NCBI GenBank assembly: GCA_013329175.1
Contig: DUKR01000031.1
Location: forward strand, 1 to 32,459
Source: Candidatus Woesearchaeota archaeon
GTDB taxonomy: Archaea; Nanobdellota; Nanobdellia; Woesearchaeales; UBA11716
Length of the DNA stretch: 32,459 bases
Reading direction: 5' to 3'
Every line of letters begins with the position of its first letter. The first letter of the stretch is position 1. A model generated the notes under the pieces. That model saw only the letters and a program-made list of their open reading frames with translations, did no database searches and was not told the DNA's origin. Shown in pieces: positions 1 to 8,332 of the stretch. The position numbers and the translations under genes are program-made.

Positions 1-14
1 CTCTCAATAGGTTT

Positions 15-110
15 AAAATTTCCCTTAGTGTCCTAATATCGTTCCCAGAGCATCCTATTCTCCTCAAGGGAATAGTGGGTCAAGAACGATTTAAGGACAC
101 GAGGAAATTT
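15..110. repeat. Palindromic dispersed element, copy 1
   Basis: GTGTCCTAATATCGTTC (28-44) is near-complementary to GAACGATTTAAGGACAC (84-100), with an inner stem CTATTC..GAATAG around TCAA. Near-identical to 10691-10780; reverse-oriented relative of 16838-16918. Confidence 0.9.
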
Positions 111-200
111 CCAACCTTGTGGGATTTGAAAATACTTTACACATTTCAGCATGGAGTTCATATAATTCCTTCATAATTGGATATTAGTATATCCTAATAT

Positions 201-779
201 TTAAATATTCTCTGTTCTTGCCTGTTTCACCGGACAGGAATGCAGGTACAGAGCAGTGCGGTAGATGCCATAGCAAAGCAATGCAATAGACATAAGAGAC
301 AACTCAAATCCTTTGTATGGCAGGAGCACAAGCACACTTCCTCCTATGCCTAGAAGCGATGCGACACCAAGCCCGCATGCAGCACATCCTGGAGCAAGGA
401 CGCCAAGAAATGCGCCAACTGAAGCAAGTATTTTTGCCTTCCCTCCCCCTGCAATTGCACCTACCCTCATTTTATATGCAAGCAGGCTAACCAGCACTCC
501 CAACAGCAGGCTGATAACGGCCAGGCTCAGAAAGGAATGCAACATGATTGTTGCAGGAAAGCTCCAGAGGAGGATGGCAACAGACGTAGTTGCATATCCC
601 AAAGATTGCCCTGCGGAAAATGACCAGATATTACCAAGATTTGCAAGAACGGCATTCGCAAGATAAAAGAAGAAAGCAACCGCTATGGTGAGCATGGCGT
701 ATTCCTTTTTCTTCAGGACACCCACTGCATTGGCAAAAGCTGATGCCGTATTTTTTCTCATGCACATGACTATCCTCAC
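201..779 (-). CDS. Small polytopic membrane protein with PGCAACG motif, last gene of multicopper oxidase operon
   Basis: 192 aa ORF, several hydrophobic segments, GVLAPGCAACGLG motif; 4 nt downstream of the multicopper oxidase ORF on the same strand. Confidence 0.8.
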   Translation of the reverse strand: MRIVMCMRKNTASAFANAVGVLKKKEYAMLTIAVAFFFYLANAVLANLGNIWSFSAGQSLGYATTSVAILLWSFPATIMLHSFLSLAVISLLLGVLVSLLAYKMRVGAIAGGGKAKILASVGAFLGVLAPGCAACGLGVASLLGIGGSVLVLLPYKGFELSLMSIALLCYGIYRTALYLHSCPVKQARTENI

Positions 780-783
780 CCAC

Positions 784-2562
784 CTATGTAACTGACAATG
801 CTGTCATCATTCCAGCTTCAAGATGCTCTGCGATATGACAATGCGCCATCCACTCGCCTGGATTTGTCACATCAACCAGGATATCAACTGTGCTTCCGAG
901 CGGCACAAGCACGGTGTCTTTCCAGGCAAAATTTTTGGTAGGCACTCCATCAACGCTTAGCACCAGGAATCTCTGCCCGTGCAGGTGTATAGGATGCTGC
1001 ATAGGGTGCATTGAGTTAGGGTCGTTGAATAAGCTGATTTTAAGCTTATCTCCAACCTTTGCCTTCATGCCTATGCCCATGTTTTCTTTGCCTGTCAATC
1101 CATCTTTCAATATCCACTTGATGTTGCTTGTGTCAGAATGAGAATTCATCATCTGCATAGTGTCCTCCCATTCAATTTTTTCTCTTTCCTGATCCCCATC
1201 CATCTTCATCATATCCTTCATCATCCCCATTGGCAGGCCGATAGTGAGATTGAGCTGGTAATCCACAGGTTTGCTAAAATATTCCCTGAAATGGTCCACA
1301 TCGCTGATGACCTCTCTGTTCTCCCTCATGGCATCAAAAGAGCGTGCATAAGAGGCATCGGTTTGCGAAGGGCTTACTCTTACTGAGCCAAGAGTATATG
1401 TCCTCTTCGGCGTGGTGTGCAGTATTGCATAGTTCCCTTCCTGCTCATAGAAGACATCAACAATGTATCGCTCAGCAGGGGCAATTAGTATGCTGTCAAC
1501 ATACTCTTCCTGCTCATATTGGCCAAGGTCGCTGCCCACAAGCTTCATCTTGCCGCCCACAAATGTAATATTAAAAGGCCGTACATTCGCTACATTGGTG
1601 AGGTAAAACCTGACAACATCCCCTTTCATCGCGTCAAGCGCATAATCGGTGCCACCATTGACAAGCAGGGTATTGCCGAATCTTCCCATGATAGCGAAGT
1701 TCGCATGGTCACTGCCATAAGGGACGATATCACCATCCTCAATCAGGATGTCATCAAGGACGAGAAGCTCTTCCCTGTTCACAGGGTTGTAGGCTTGCGA
1801 TGGGACAACCAGCATATTTCCGGCAAGGCCGCTGTCCTGCTGGAAGTCTTCCCGGATGTGTGGATGATACCAGAAGATTCCATCATCAGGGAAATAGGTA
1901 GTGTAGGTGAATGATTCCCCTTCCTGTACAGGCTCTTGGGAAATCCATGGAACGCCATCATCCTTGATATTGTGCCGCAATCCGTGCCAGTGGACAGTGG
2001 TATTCCATTCTATAGTATTCTTGAAGATGACCGTGATTGTTGAACCCTGCTTAACCTTAAAGACGGGCCCTGGAATCTGGCCGTTATATCCGTACATCTT
2101 GTAGGACTTTCCATTAATCATCTTAGAAACAATTTCAGCAGTCAACTCTACCGTATCTCCATCATCCAGAGTAAGGATTGTGGTGCTCTTCGCAGGAGAA
2201 AGAGAGCTTAACAAAACATCCTCACCAGGGCTGGCCGTATACTGAGAGTCCATCCTTATGTCATCCATCATGCCCTTTCCTTGATTGCTTGGCATCATGC
2301 TTCCTGATGCTTTCTGCTCAAGCTCGCGATAATCATCACACCCTCTCATGTTGGGCATCATCTTGCAGTGCTCAATCATTGCCATGTCTTTCTCGCTAAG
2401 GACAATTTTCTCTGCATTAAGGGCCGCTTCTTCTCCATTCTGTTGGTTGGACACTGCGCATCCTGCCAGAAATACCATGGCAGCCATGCCAAGTAGCGGC
2501 AGTATATGCTTCATTCTGGCGGTAGCATAAGCTTCTTTGTTGCCAAATCCATTTTTTTTCAT
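784..2562 (-). CDS. Multicopper oxidase (lipoprotein-type signal, Met-rich segments)
   Basis: HWHG, WYHPH, HPIHLHG and HCHIAEHLEAGM copper motifs; FLAGC lipobox-like N-terminus; Met-rich MGMMKDMMKMDG and MMPSNQGKGMMDD loops. Confidence 0.95.
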   Translation of the reverse strand: MKKNGFGNKEAYATARMKHILPLLGMAAMVFLAGCAVSNQQNGEEAALNAEKIVLSEKDMAMIEHCKMMPNMRGCDDYRELEQKASGSMMPSNQGKGMMDDIRMDSQYTASPGEDVLLSSLSPAKSTTILTLDDGDTVELTAEIVSKMINGKSYKMYGYNGQIPGPVFKVKQGSTITVIFKNTIEWNTTVHWHGLRHNIKDDGVPWISQEPVQEGESFTYTTYFPDDGIFWYHPHIREDFQQDSGLAGNMLVVPSQAYNPVNREELLVLDDILIEDGDIVPYGSDHANFAIMGRFGNTLLVNGGTDYALDAMKGDVVRFYLTNVANVRPFNITFVGGKMKLVGSDLGQYEQEEYVDSILIAPAERYIVDVFYEQEGNYAILHTTPKRTYTLGSVRVSPSQTDASYARSFDAMRENREVISDVDHFREYFSKPVDYQLNLTIGLPMGMMKDMMKMDGDQEREKIEWEDTMQMMNSHSDTSNIKWILKDGLTGKENMGIGMKAKVGDKLKISLFNDPNSMHPMQHPIHLHGQRFLVLSVDGVPTKNFAWKDTVLVPLGSTVDILVDVTNPGEWMAHCHIAEHLEAGMMTALSVT

Positions 2563-2617
2563 GTTAACATCCCCTTGAGATTTTTTTCACGGTGTATGAT
2601 AATCATTGGTTTAGCTT

Positions 2618-3184
2618 TCATCCCTCGGGGTCTGTGCCTAGGCCAGAGCCAATAAACCCCCTAATAGCATCCTCATCATAGGCATCAAGCACCTTGATGC
2701 TGCCAAGCCTTGTTAAGGCAATCTTTGCCTTCATGTTTTTATAAGGTGCGATATATACAAAATCAAATTCATCTGCAAAGCCTTCAAGCTTTCCGATAAG
2801 CCCATCTTCACAGGTATAATTCCTACAATCATAATTGATGATGACCCCTCCCCGCCCATTCTCTTCACCATCAGCATGCTCAAGCATATGCTTCTGCACT
2901 TCTATACGCAGGGGATTTCTGAGCACATGGGATGGCGGGGACGCCTCCACATGACCCTTTATGTAGGTAGGAGGAAATGTCTTTGCCGTTGAAGCAAAAT
3001 AGGCGCCTAAGCTGAGAAGGATGATGCTGATAATGATTACTGACCATATTTTCATCCTTTTTTTTGCAGCCGAGTCAAGGAGTGGCTTTTTTGTTGGCGG
3101 TGAGTGCTTTGCGTTTTTGTGCTGTTGCAGCGCCTCTGCTGACTGAAACTGCTTATTGCAGTTGCGGCACATAAATTCACTCAT
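2618..3184 (-). CDS. C2H2 zinc-finger / single TM / DUF3105-like protein
   Basis: N-terminal CRNCNKQFQSAEALQQHKNAKH, TM helix WSVIIISIILLSLGAYFA, C-terminal segment resembling DUF3105 (VFIAPYKNM-like, ALTRLG, DAYDEDAIRGFI). Confidence 0.7.
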   Translation of the reverse strand: MSEFMCRNCNKQFQSAEALQQHKNAKHSPPTKKPLLDSAAKKRMKIWSVIIISIILLSLGAYFASTAKTFPPTYIKGHVEASPPSHVLRNPLRIEVQKHMLEHADGEENGRGGVIINYDCRNYTCEDGLIGKLEGFADEFDFVYIAPYKNMKAKIALTRLGSIKVLDAYDEDAIRGFIGSGLGTDPEG

Positions 3185-4187
3185 CCTTGCCTCCTTCCTT
3201 TTTTTTTACGCGCATCCTGATGACTGATACTATGACAATGCCGATGAAAATCGCCAATGTTGTTATCCCCATCGTATCAGCATACGCAAAGCCAAGCAGC
3301 CACCGCTGCAACCCATAAAAGTACTGGCTTGTCCCAAAGATATTCCACCCATTCACAACACCAGTACCCCTGAAGATAATGAATACTGCACCGATTCCCG
3401 CAAGCAACACGCCTGAAATCATGTTGGGTATAGTTAGTGTGAAAGCCTTCCCAAAAAGCCGTATCTGATACCCCTTCCCCTGCATCCACTTTCTGCTGCC
3501 AATATCAAAGCGGTCATAGGCAATCGAGAGAATAAACAGCGGGACAAAGATGCCAAGCGAGTAGAAAAACATAAGCAGCACAGCCCTTGCAATGCTACCT
3601 TGGAGTGCAGCTATCCCTAAGATGCCTCCAAGAATTGGCCCTACACACGCAGTCCAGCCTAAGGCAAACAGCAGGCCCTGCGCAAATACTGCCCTTCCCC
3701 CATTGCCAGCAATCATTTTTTTTCGAAGAGGAGAGGCAAAGCCCATGCCAAGGAAGGAGAGCATCCCTAATACCACGAGCAGAATGCCTGCAAAGACGAT
3801 GACCGCAGGATGCTGCAATGCGCTGTACGACCTTTCGCCTATGATGCCTGCGACAATCCCAAATGCTGAGAATACAAGGGCAAACCCAGCAAAAAACACC
3901 AGTGTCATGCGGGTAATGTCTTTCTTTTCCCTGCATGCATACGAAAGATATGCTGGAAGCAATGGAAGAATGCAGGGAGAGAGTATGGTCAGTGTTCCTG
4001 CAAGAAACGCTACAGCAAGTGAGAGCTTCATAAGAAGTGATGCGGTCATCTCATCATTATACGCTACGATTTTCTGCAGATTATCGGGCAGGTGTGCATC
4101 GGCAAAAGCAAAGGGAGCAAAAGCAGCCAAGGCTATAACAATTGTTAAGCACAGCGCAAAATTCCTTGACAGTTTGTGATATCCCAT
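3177..4187 (-). CDS. ccdA: CcdA/DsbD-type thiol-disulfide transmembrane protein
   Basis: TILSPCILPLLPAYLSY and GWTACVGPILGGILG motifs, multiple TM helices; typical CcdA family. Confidence 0.92.
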   Translation of the reverse strand: MGYHKLSRNFALCLTIVIALAAFAPFAFADAHLPDNLQKIVAYNDEMTASLLMKLSLAVAFLAGTLTILSPCILPLLPAYLSYACREKKDITRMTLVFFAGFALVFSAFGIVAGIIGERSYSALQHPAVIVFAGILLVVLGMLSFLGMGFASPLRKKMIAGNGGRAVFAQGLLFALGWTACVGPILGGILGIAALQGSIARAVLLMFFYSLGIFVPLFILSIAYDRFDIGSRKWMQGKGYQIRLFGKAFTLTIPNMISGVLLAGIGAVFIIFRGTGVVNGWNIFGTSQYFYGLQRWLLGFAYADTMGITTLAIFIGIVIVSVIRMRVKKKEGGKDE

Positions 4188-4199
4188 CAGAAAAAAGCC

Positions 4200-5345
4200 C
4201 TATGGCTGCTGTGAAGGTTGGGTTACCTTTCCTGTAGCAGCATCCATGTACGGCAAACCGGCAAACTCTACCGCCTCAAAGACATAGGTGCTGTCGTTTG
4301 CGACTTTTCCCACCTGCTTCCATGATGCAATAAGCAGCGGGTACTCCTCAACGTCTCCTGAAAGTAGCAGTGTCGGAAGTTTGGCAATCTCATACCGCTC
4401 AACAAGCTCCTTTCCTTTGGCGCTCACTGCATCAATAACCTCTTCGCTGCCTTTTGCGATTCCCATGCGGGAAAGTATCTGGCTGTGGACTTCCTTAGGG
4501 TCATAACATTCCTCGCACGAGCTGTCAGAAAGATAGATGACATCAACAAAGCCCTTCACTTTTCTGTCAGGGATACTGTAATAAGGTGGCTCAACCTCTC
4601 TTTGGACAAACGAGCCATCCTCTTCAATACTTCCTGCAAGTTTCCATGCCTGTGCTATCTCGGGATATTCGTTTAGCTCCTGGTCAAGAATGAGCGCAGG
4701 AAGCTTCTCAATGCCGTACCGTGCGATGAGCTCCTTCCCTTCTGCTGAATCAGCATCTATCCTGTCTTGCTGGCCGATGGCGACACCTGCCTGCGCAAAT
4801 TGTGTAAGGAGTGGCTCAGGATCTGTGCACTTTTCGCAAGTATCCTTGGCAAGAAGGATAGCCGCAACGCTTCCCTTCACATTACCGCTGGCAGCATCAA
4901 CATAAGGCGCCAGGACATCAGAGAAAATAAAAGCATCGTTGCCCTCTTCCATGAACGACAAGAGAAAGCCTGCCTTCTCAAGTTCTCCTTCAGCAACCAC
5001 AGTCGGCAGCCTTGCGATGCCGTGCTTCAGGATAAGATTCTTCGCCTCAGGCTCTGTGGATTGCAGAGCCCTCTCGGACACGATGTTCACGTTGCCTGTT
5101 TTTATCCTGTCAGTGACATCCTCAATGGGAAAGCAATTGCTGCAGGATGTTGTGATGGTCGTCAGTTTCAGTTCAGCAGGCCTTGCTGCTTCCTTTGCCT
5201 CAGCCATCTTTTCCTCAACAATTGGATTGAGCAAGGCAAGCTGGCCAGCGTTCACAACTGCTATCAGGAGGAGGGCTGCAACTAAACCCATGAGCAGCAG
5301 GCGCGTCCTTTTCATATTTTTTTCTTCACCATGTTCTCTGCTCAT
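4200..5345 (-). CDS. Membrane-anchored protein with three tandem thioredoxin-like repeats
   Basis: N-terminal TM; three CxxC sites (TSCSNCFPIEDV, DTCEKCTDPEPL, SSCEECYDPKEV), each followed by a KELIxRYxIxKLPxL-like segment. Alternative start at 5315. Confidence 0.85.
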   Translation of the reverse strand: MSREHGEEKNMKRTRLLLMGLVAALLLIAVVNAGQLALLNPIVEEKMAEAKEAARPAELKLTTITTSCSNCFPIEDVTDRIKTGNVNIVSERALQSTEPEAKNLILKHGIARLPTVVAEGELEKAGFLLSFMEEGNDAFIFSDVLAPYVDAASGNVKGSVAAILLAKDTCEKCTDPEPLLTQFAQAGVAIGQQDRIDADSAEGKELIARYGIEKLPALILDQELNEYPEIAQAWKLAGSIEEDGSFVQREVEPPYYSIPDRKVKGFVDVIYLSDSSCEECYDPKEVHSQILSRMGIAKGSEEVIDAVSAKGKELVERYEIAKLPTLLLSGDVEEYPLLIASWKQVGKVANDSTYVFEAVEFAGLPYMDAATGKVTQPSQQP

Positions 5346-5360
5346 GGTTTGTGCCCTTAT

Positions 5361-5588
5361 TTAGCATCCCCCGACCATCTGCGGAAGGTTATTGATGCTG
5401 CTGGGAAGTGCTGCTGGTGCTCCCGAAGTGCCGCCTGATGCCCCTGGTGCCTGCGATGACGAGGCTGCTTTCACCGAGAAATCGCTTCCGGCTAGGTCGC
5501 TTTTGATGCTGTTTAGCTGGAATGCCTGCACTGCCGAGACCAGCAGCAGCACTCCAAGAACAACAGCCATAATAGTTGTCTGTTTCAT
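5361..5588 (-). CDS. Small signal/TM-anchored protein ending LPQMVGGC
   Basis: 75 aa; N-terminal hydrophobic segment followed by FQLNSI, low-complexity Ala/Ser/Pro linker, C-terminal LPQMVGGC. Confidence 0.75.
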   Translation of the reverse strand: MKQTTIMAVVLGVLLLVSAVQAFQLNSIKSDLAGSDFSVKAASSSQAPGASGGTSGAPAALPSSINNLPQMVGGC

Positions 5589-5618
5589 TCTTTCATTCCT
5601 CCATTTTCAGGTAAATAA

Positions 5619-6440
5619 TTAACACCCGCCGACCATGCCTGGCAGGTCCTTCAATACTGACGTATCCCCTCCTCCAAGCTTTGCGCCTAACTCTATCATA
5701 TTCTTTGGGAAAAACAACGTCTTCCAGCGCATCACTTCGCGCAAAACTTCTGCGTCGCTATAATCAGTATAGGCAGTAAGGTAAAGCGTTACGGATAGCA
5801 ATGCCGGATTATGCTGGCAGCCGCACTTTGACTCACCGTTCTTGTCTGCTCCAGCAGGCCCTACACCACAGCAATACTCGCACGACACTCCATAGGGATT
5901 GGATGCAAGATTCACATACCGCCTGAACGCCTCAGGATTACTCTTCTGTACTTCTGCCTTCAGTGACCTGAACATGTTGGCGAGCTTTGCAAGGGAGTCT
6001 ACTGGCTCGTCAAAGCTCACCCCAAGCGCTTCTCCATACTCAGGCGTCCCTGTAGGAAACATTACCTTCATCGCTGCATCTGGTGATGTCATCTCTGCAA
6101 CAGGAAACACCGCAGCTATCGCCTGGGGTGTAGAGGAAATGCCATCAAGAGAAAGCTCACCAAGATCCCCTCCGCCATACATCATCCTGTTTGCCCCTGT
6201 GCCTCTTTCTGCAAGTGCTGAGACAGATGCAAGCTGAAACTGGTTGAACCCTATCAGAAGGATGGCTGCAACAACAAGCGTAATCACATGCTTTGTGAAT
6301 AGCGTTTCTTCCTGGTGATGAATGGCATGATGCTTACCATGCGCTGTGTGCTTCCCTTCTGTTGCATCAGCAGCGTCCTGCTTGATGTCGTCTGATTGTG
6401 ATTCGTTGCGTACTTCTTTGCTTGGCTCTTTATCTTCCAT
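5619..6440 (-). CDS. TM-anchored Cys-rich protein ending LPGMVGGC
   Basis: His-rich cytosolic N-terminus (HTAHGKHHAIHHQ), TM, FQLASVSA, CEYCCGVGPAGADKNGESKCGCQHN cluster, C-terminal LPGMVGGC. The ORF extends to 6467, but ATG at 6440 fits TATA spacing. Confidence 0.8.
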   Translation of the reverse strand: MEDKEPSKEVRNESQSDDIKQDAADATEGKHTAHGKHHAIHHQEETLFTKHVITLVVAAILLIGFNQFQLASVSALAERGTGANRMMYGGGDLGELSLDGISSTPQAIAAVFPVAEMTSPDAAMKVMFPTGTPEYGEALGVSFDEPVDSLAKLANMFRSLKAEVQKSNPEAFRRYVNLASNPYGVSCEYCCGVGPAGADKNGESKCGCQHNPALLSVTLYLTAYTDYSDAEVLREVMRWKTLFFPKNMIELGAKLGGGDTSVLKDLPGMVGGC

Positions 6441-6477
6441 TACACACCACCTGTATCGCCTTAACAACCGCTGACCC

Positions 6478-6487
6478 TATATATAAG
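6478..6487 (-). promoter_or_regulatory. TATA box for the left copper operon
   Basis: TATATATAAG on plus (CTTATATATA on minus), ~40 nt upstream of ATG at 6440. Confidence 0.7.
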
Positions 6488-6491
6488 AGTG

Positions 6492-6519
6492 GGGAAACGA
6501 CAGGGAAAAAACAGGGAAA
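6492..6519. promoter_or_regulatory. Three GGGAAA/TTTCCC repeats at 11-bp spacing between divergent TATA boxes
   Basis: GGGAAA at 6492-6497, 6503-6508 and 6514-6519. Confidence 0.75.
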
Positions 6520-6520
6520 G

Positions 6521-6530
6521 GCTTATATGC
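6521..6530 (+). promoter_or_regulatory. TATA box for the Cache-DUF835-wHTH regulator
   Basis: GCTTATATGC ~25-30 nt upstream of ATG 6555, consistent with a leaderless transcript. Confidence 0.65.
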
Positions 6531-6554
6531 AAACTTGCTTTGACAGCGGCTGCT

Positions 6555-8303
6555 ATGCAAATGCATGGGAAAAAACGGCTCCTTGTAGCGGGCATCATGG
6601 GAGGAATTGCCATTGTCGCTGTTGTCATCTTCATCCATGCACTACAGTTCTCAGCAATCGAGCAGACCGTCGTCATGTATCTGGCTGAAAAGCAGCAGAT
6701 AGAGACAGAGCATGCCGCCCACCAGATAGAGACGCATCTTACCATGATGCGGGATGAGTTGCTCACCAAAAGCAAGTTCCCAGTCATAGAAGAAGTGAGT
6801 GCACTGCGCTGCATCAATGCAACAGGCACTCACCCTGATACGGTAAGCGACACTCTCCTCCAGCTTGACCGGAATGGTGATGTCATCGGCTGCTCTTCGT
6901 CCCAATATTCTGCCTTTGCGGGAGCAAGCCTGAAAAACAGCCCGCTCTTTCAAAAGCCACGGGAGACAAGAGAGCCCTACGTATCAGGAGCCATGAATGA
7001 AGGCAGTAGCGCATTCATCGCTGTCTCTGTCCCGCTGTTTGAGACCAGCGGCTACACTCCCTACCCTGATTTTCGCAAGTCCTTCCAGGGGACAATCATT
7101 GGCATCGTCAGCGTCACAAGCATTTATCACAGCTTTATCCATCCAATCACTGATGCTGACGGAAGCAGCTTTATACTTATGCATGAAGGAGACGGTCAGG
7201 TGCTTCTCCAAAGCGATGGTATTGGGCAGGACCTGATTAATCCCATTGTGCGTGCCTCTCCACTGTCGGAGGAAAAAAAATATGCTCTTGCAAAGCTACC
7301 TGTTATGGGAAAAGCAATCATCACCAGTGAAAGCATCATTCTCGGTGGAGAGACATGGAAGCTTGCAGTCATTACCCCTCTCTCCTACCACAACAAGGAC
7401 ATTCGGGAAGCTCAGGCTGGGCACATCGCAAGTCTCATTATCATCGTCCTTCTCATGGCAGGGGTTTTTGTGCTTCTGCTTTCTCTCTATCGGTCAAAGG
7501 AAACTGCTGAAGAAAAGCTCTCGCAGGTGCATGTCACCCTTGAAGAGCTAGGCATCAATATCAGCCATGAGACTGACAAGCCCTATGCAAAGCCTGCCTT
7601 CTCTTTGGTTTCAGGAAAGGTCTATCTTATAGCAGATGACAGCGAGAATCAGGCCTACGAATTATTTGCAGGACTCCTTCAGGAAGGCAATGCTGGCTTT
7701 GCCCTGACAAGGGAAAACCCTTCATCAGTTCAGGAGCGCTATCACCTCAAAAATACTCCCTTCCTCTGGCTCAGCAAGGCAAAAAGTGAACAGTATCCTT
7801 CTGAAACTGATCCAAAAAAGCTCCTTGCACTCATCAGAGAGTTTATCGAGAAAGGAGGAAAGAGCGCAGTACTGATAGACCGGCTTGAATATCTTATCGC
7901 TGAGCATGGGGAGCAGGAGACCCTTGGTATGGTTAGAAATCTCAAGGATGCGATAACAGGAAAGCAGGCAGTCCTCATTCTTGGCATCAATCCCGAATCT
8001 ATTACGCAACAGGCACTCGCTTCCCTTCGCACAGAGGCAGTTGACCTCTATCACAAGGAGCTGGCAAGAAGCCTCCATCTCACCGGGCAGGAGCTTGCCA
8101 TCCTTTCTCTCATCAATGAGCGCAACGCTGAGCACAAAATGATCTCTTTTCGGGACATCTCGGCAAGCCAGAATATCACCAAGCCCACCACAAGAGCCAG
8201 AATCAGACGCCTCTATGATTTGGGACTAGTCACTGTTGACCAGAAGGGAAGATACAAGTCATTATCGCTGACTGCAAAGGGAAGAAGGGCGCTTGGTGGG
8301 TGA
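6555..8303 (+). CDS. Membrane-bound one-component regulator: Cache-like sensor, TM, DUF835, winged-helix HTH
   Basis: Two TM segments flank a ~280 aa Cache-like ectodomain; cytosolic GKVYLIADDSENQAYELFAGLLQEGNAGFALTRENP...PFLWLSKA matches DUF835; C-terminal LTGQELAILSLI...SQNITKPTTRARIRRLYDLGLVTVDQKGRYKSLSLTAKG is a wHTH. The ORF track start is 6489; ATG 6555 is preferred. Confidence 0.85.
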   Translation: MQMHGKKRLLVAGIMGGIAIVAVVIFIHALQFSAIEQTVVMYLAEKQQIETEHAAHQIETHLTMMRDELLTKSKFPVIEEVSALRCINATGTHPDTVSDTLLQLDRNGDVIGCSSSQYSAFAGASLKNSPLFQKPRETREPYVSGAMNEGSSAFIAVSVPLFETSGYTPYPDFRKSFQGTIIGIVSVTSIYHSFIHPITDADGSSFILMHEGDGQVLLQSDGIGQDLINPIVRASPLSEEKKYALAKLPVMGKAIITSESIILGGETWKLAVITPLSYHNKDIREAQAGHIASLIIIVLLMAGVFVLLLSLYRSKETAEEKLSQVHVTLEELGINISHETDKPYAKPAFSLVSGKVYLIADDSENQAYELFAGLLQEGNAGFALTRENPSSVQERYHLKNTPFLWLSKAKSEQYPSETDPKKLLALIREFIEKGGKSAVLIDRLEYLIAEHGEQETLGMVRNLKDAITGKQAVLILGINPESITQQALASLRTEAVDLYHKELARSLHLTGQELAILSLINERNAEHKMISFRDISASQNITKPTTRARIRRLYDLGLVTVDQKGRYKSLSLTAKGRRALGG

Positions 8304-8332
8304 GATAGCCTTATCTCTTTCATCTCCAGCTC

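Noticed and set aside
178-209. GGATATtagtATATCC and AATATTTAAATATT palindromes at the left operon end
   Set aside because: Short AT-rich palindromes overlapping a stop codon; could be a terminator but not distinguishable from base composition.
313-666. Plus-strand ORF opposite the 201-779 membrane protein
   Set aside because: Antisense shadow ORF, low-complexity product with no recognisable motif. The same applies to most ORFs antisense to the multicopper oxidase, kinase, res/mod and copA genes.
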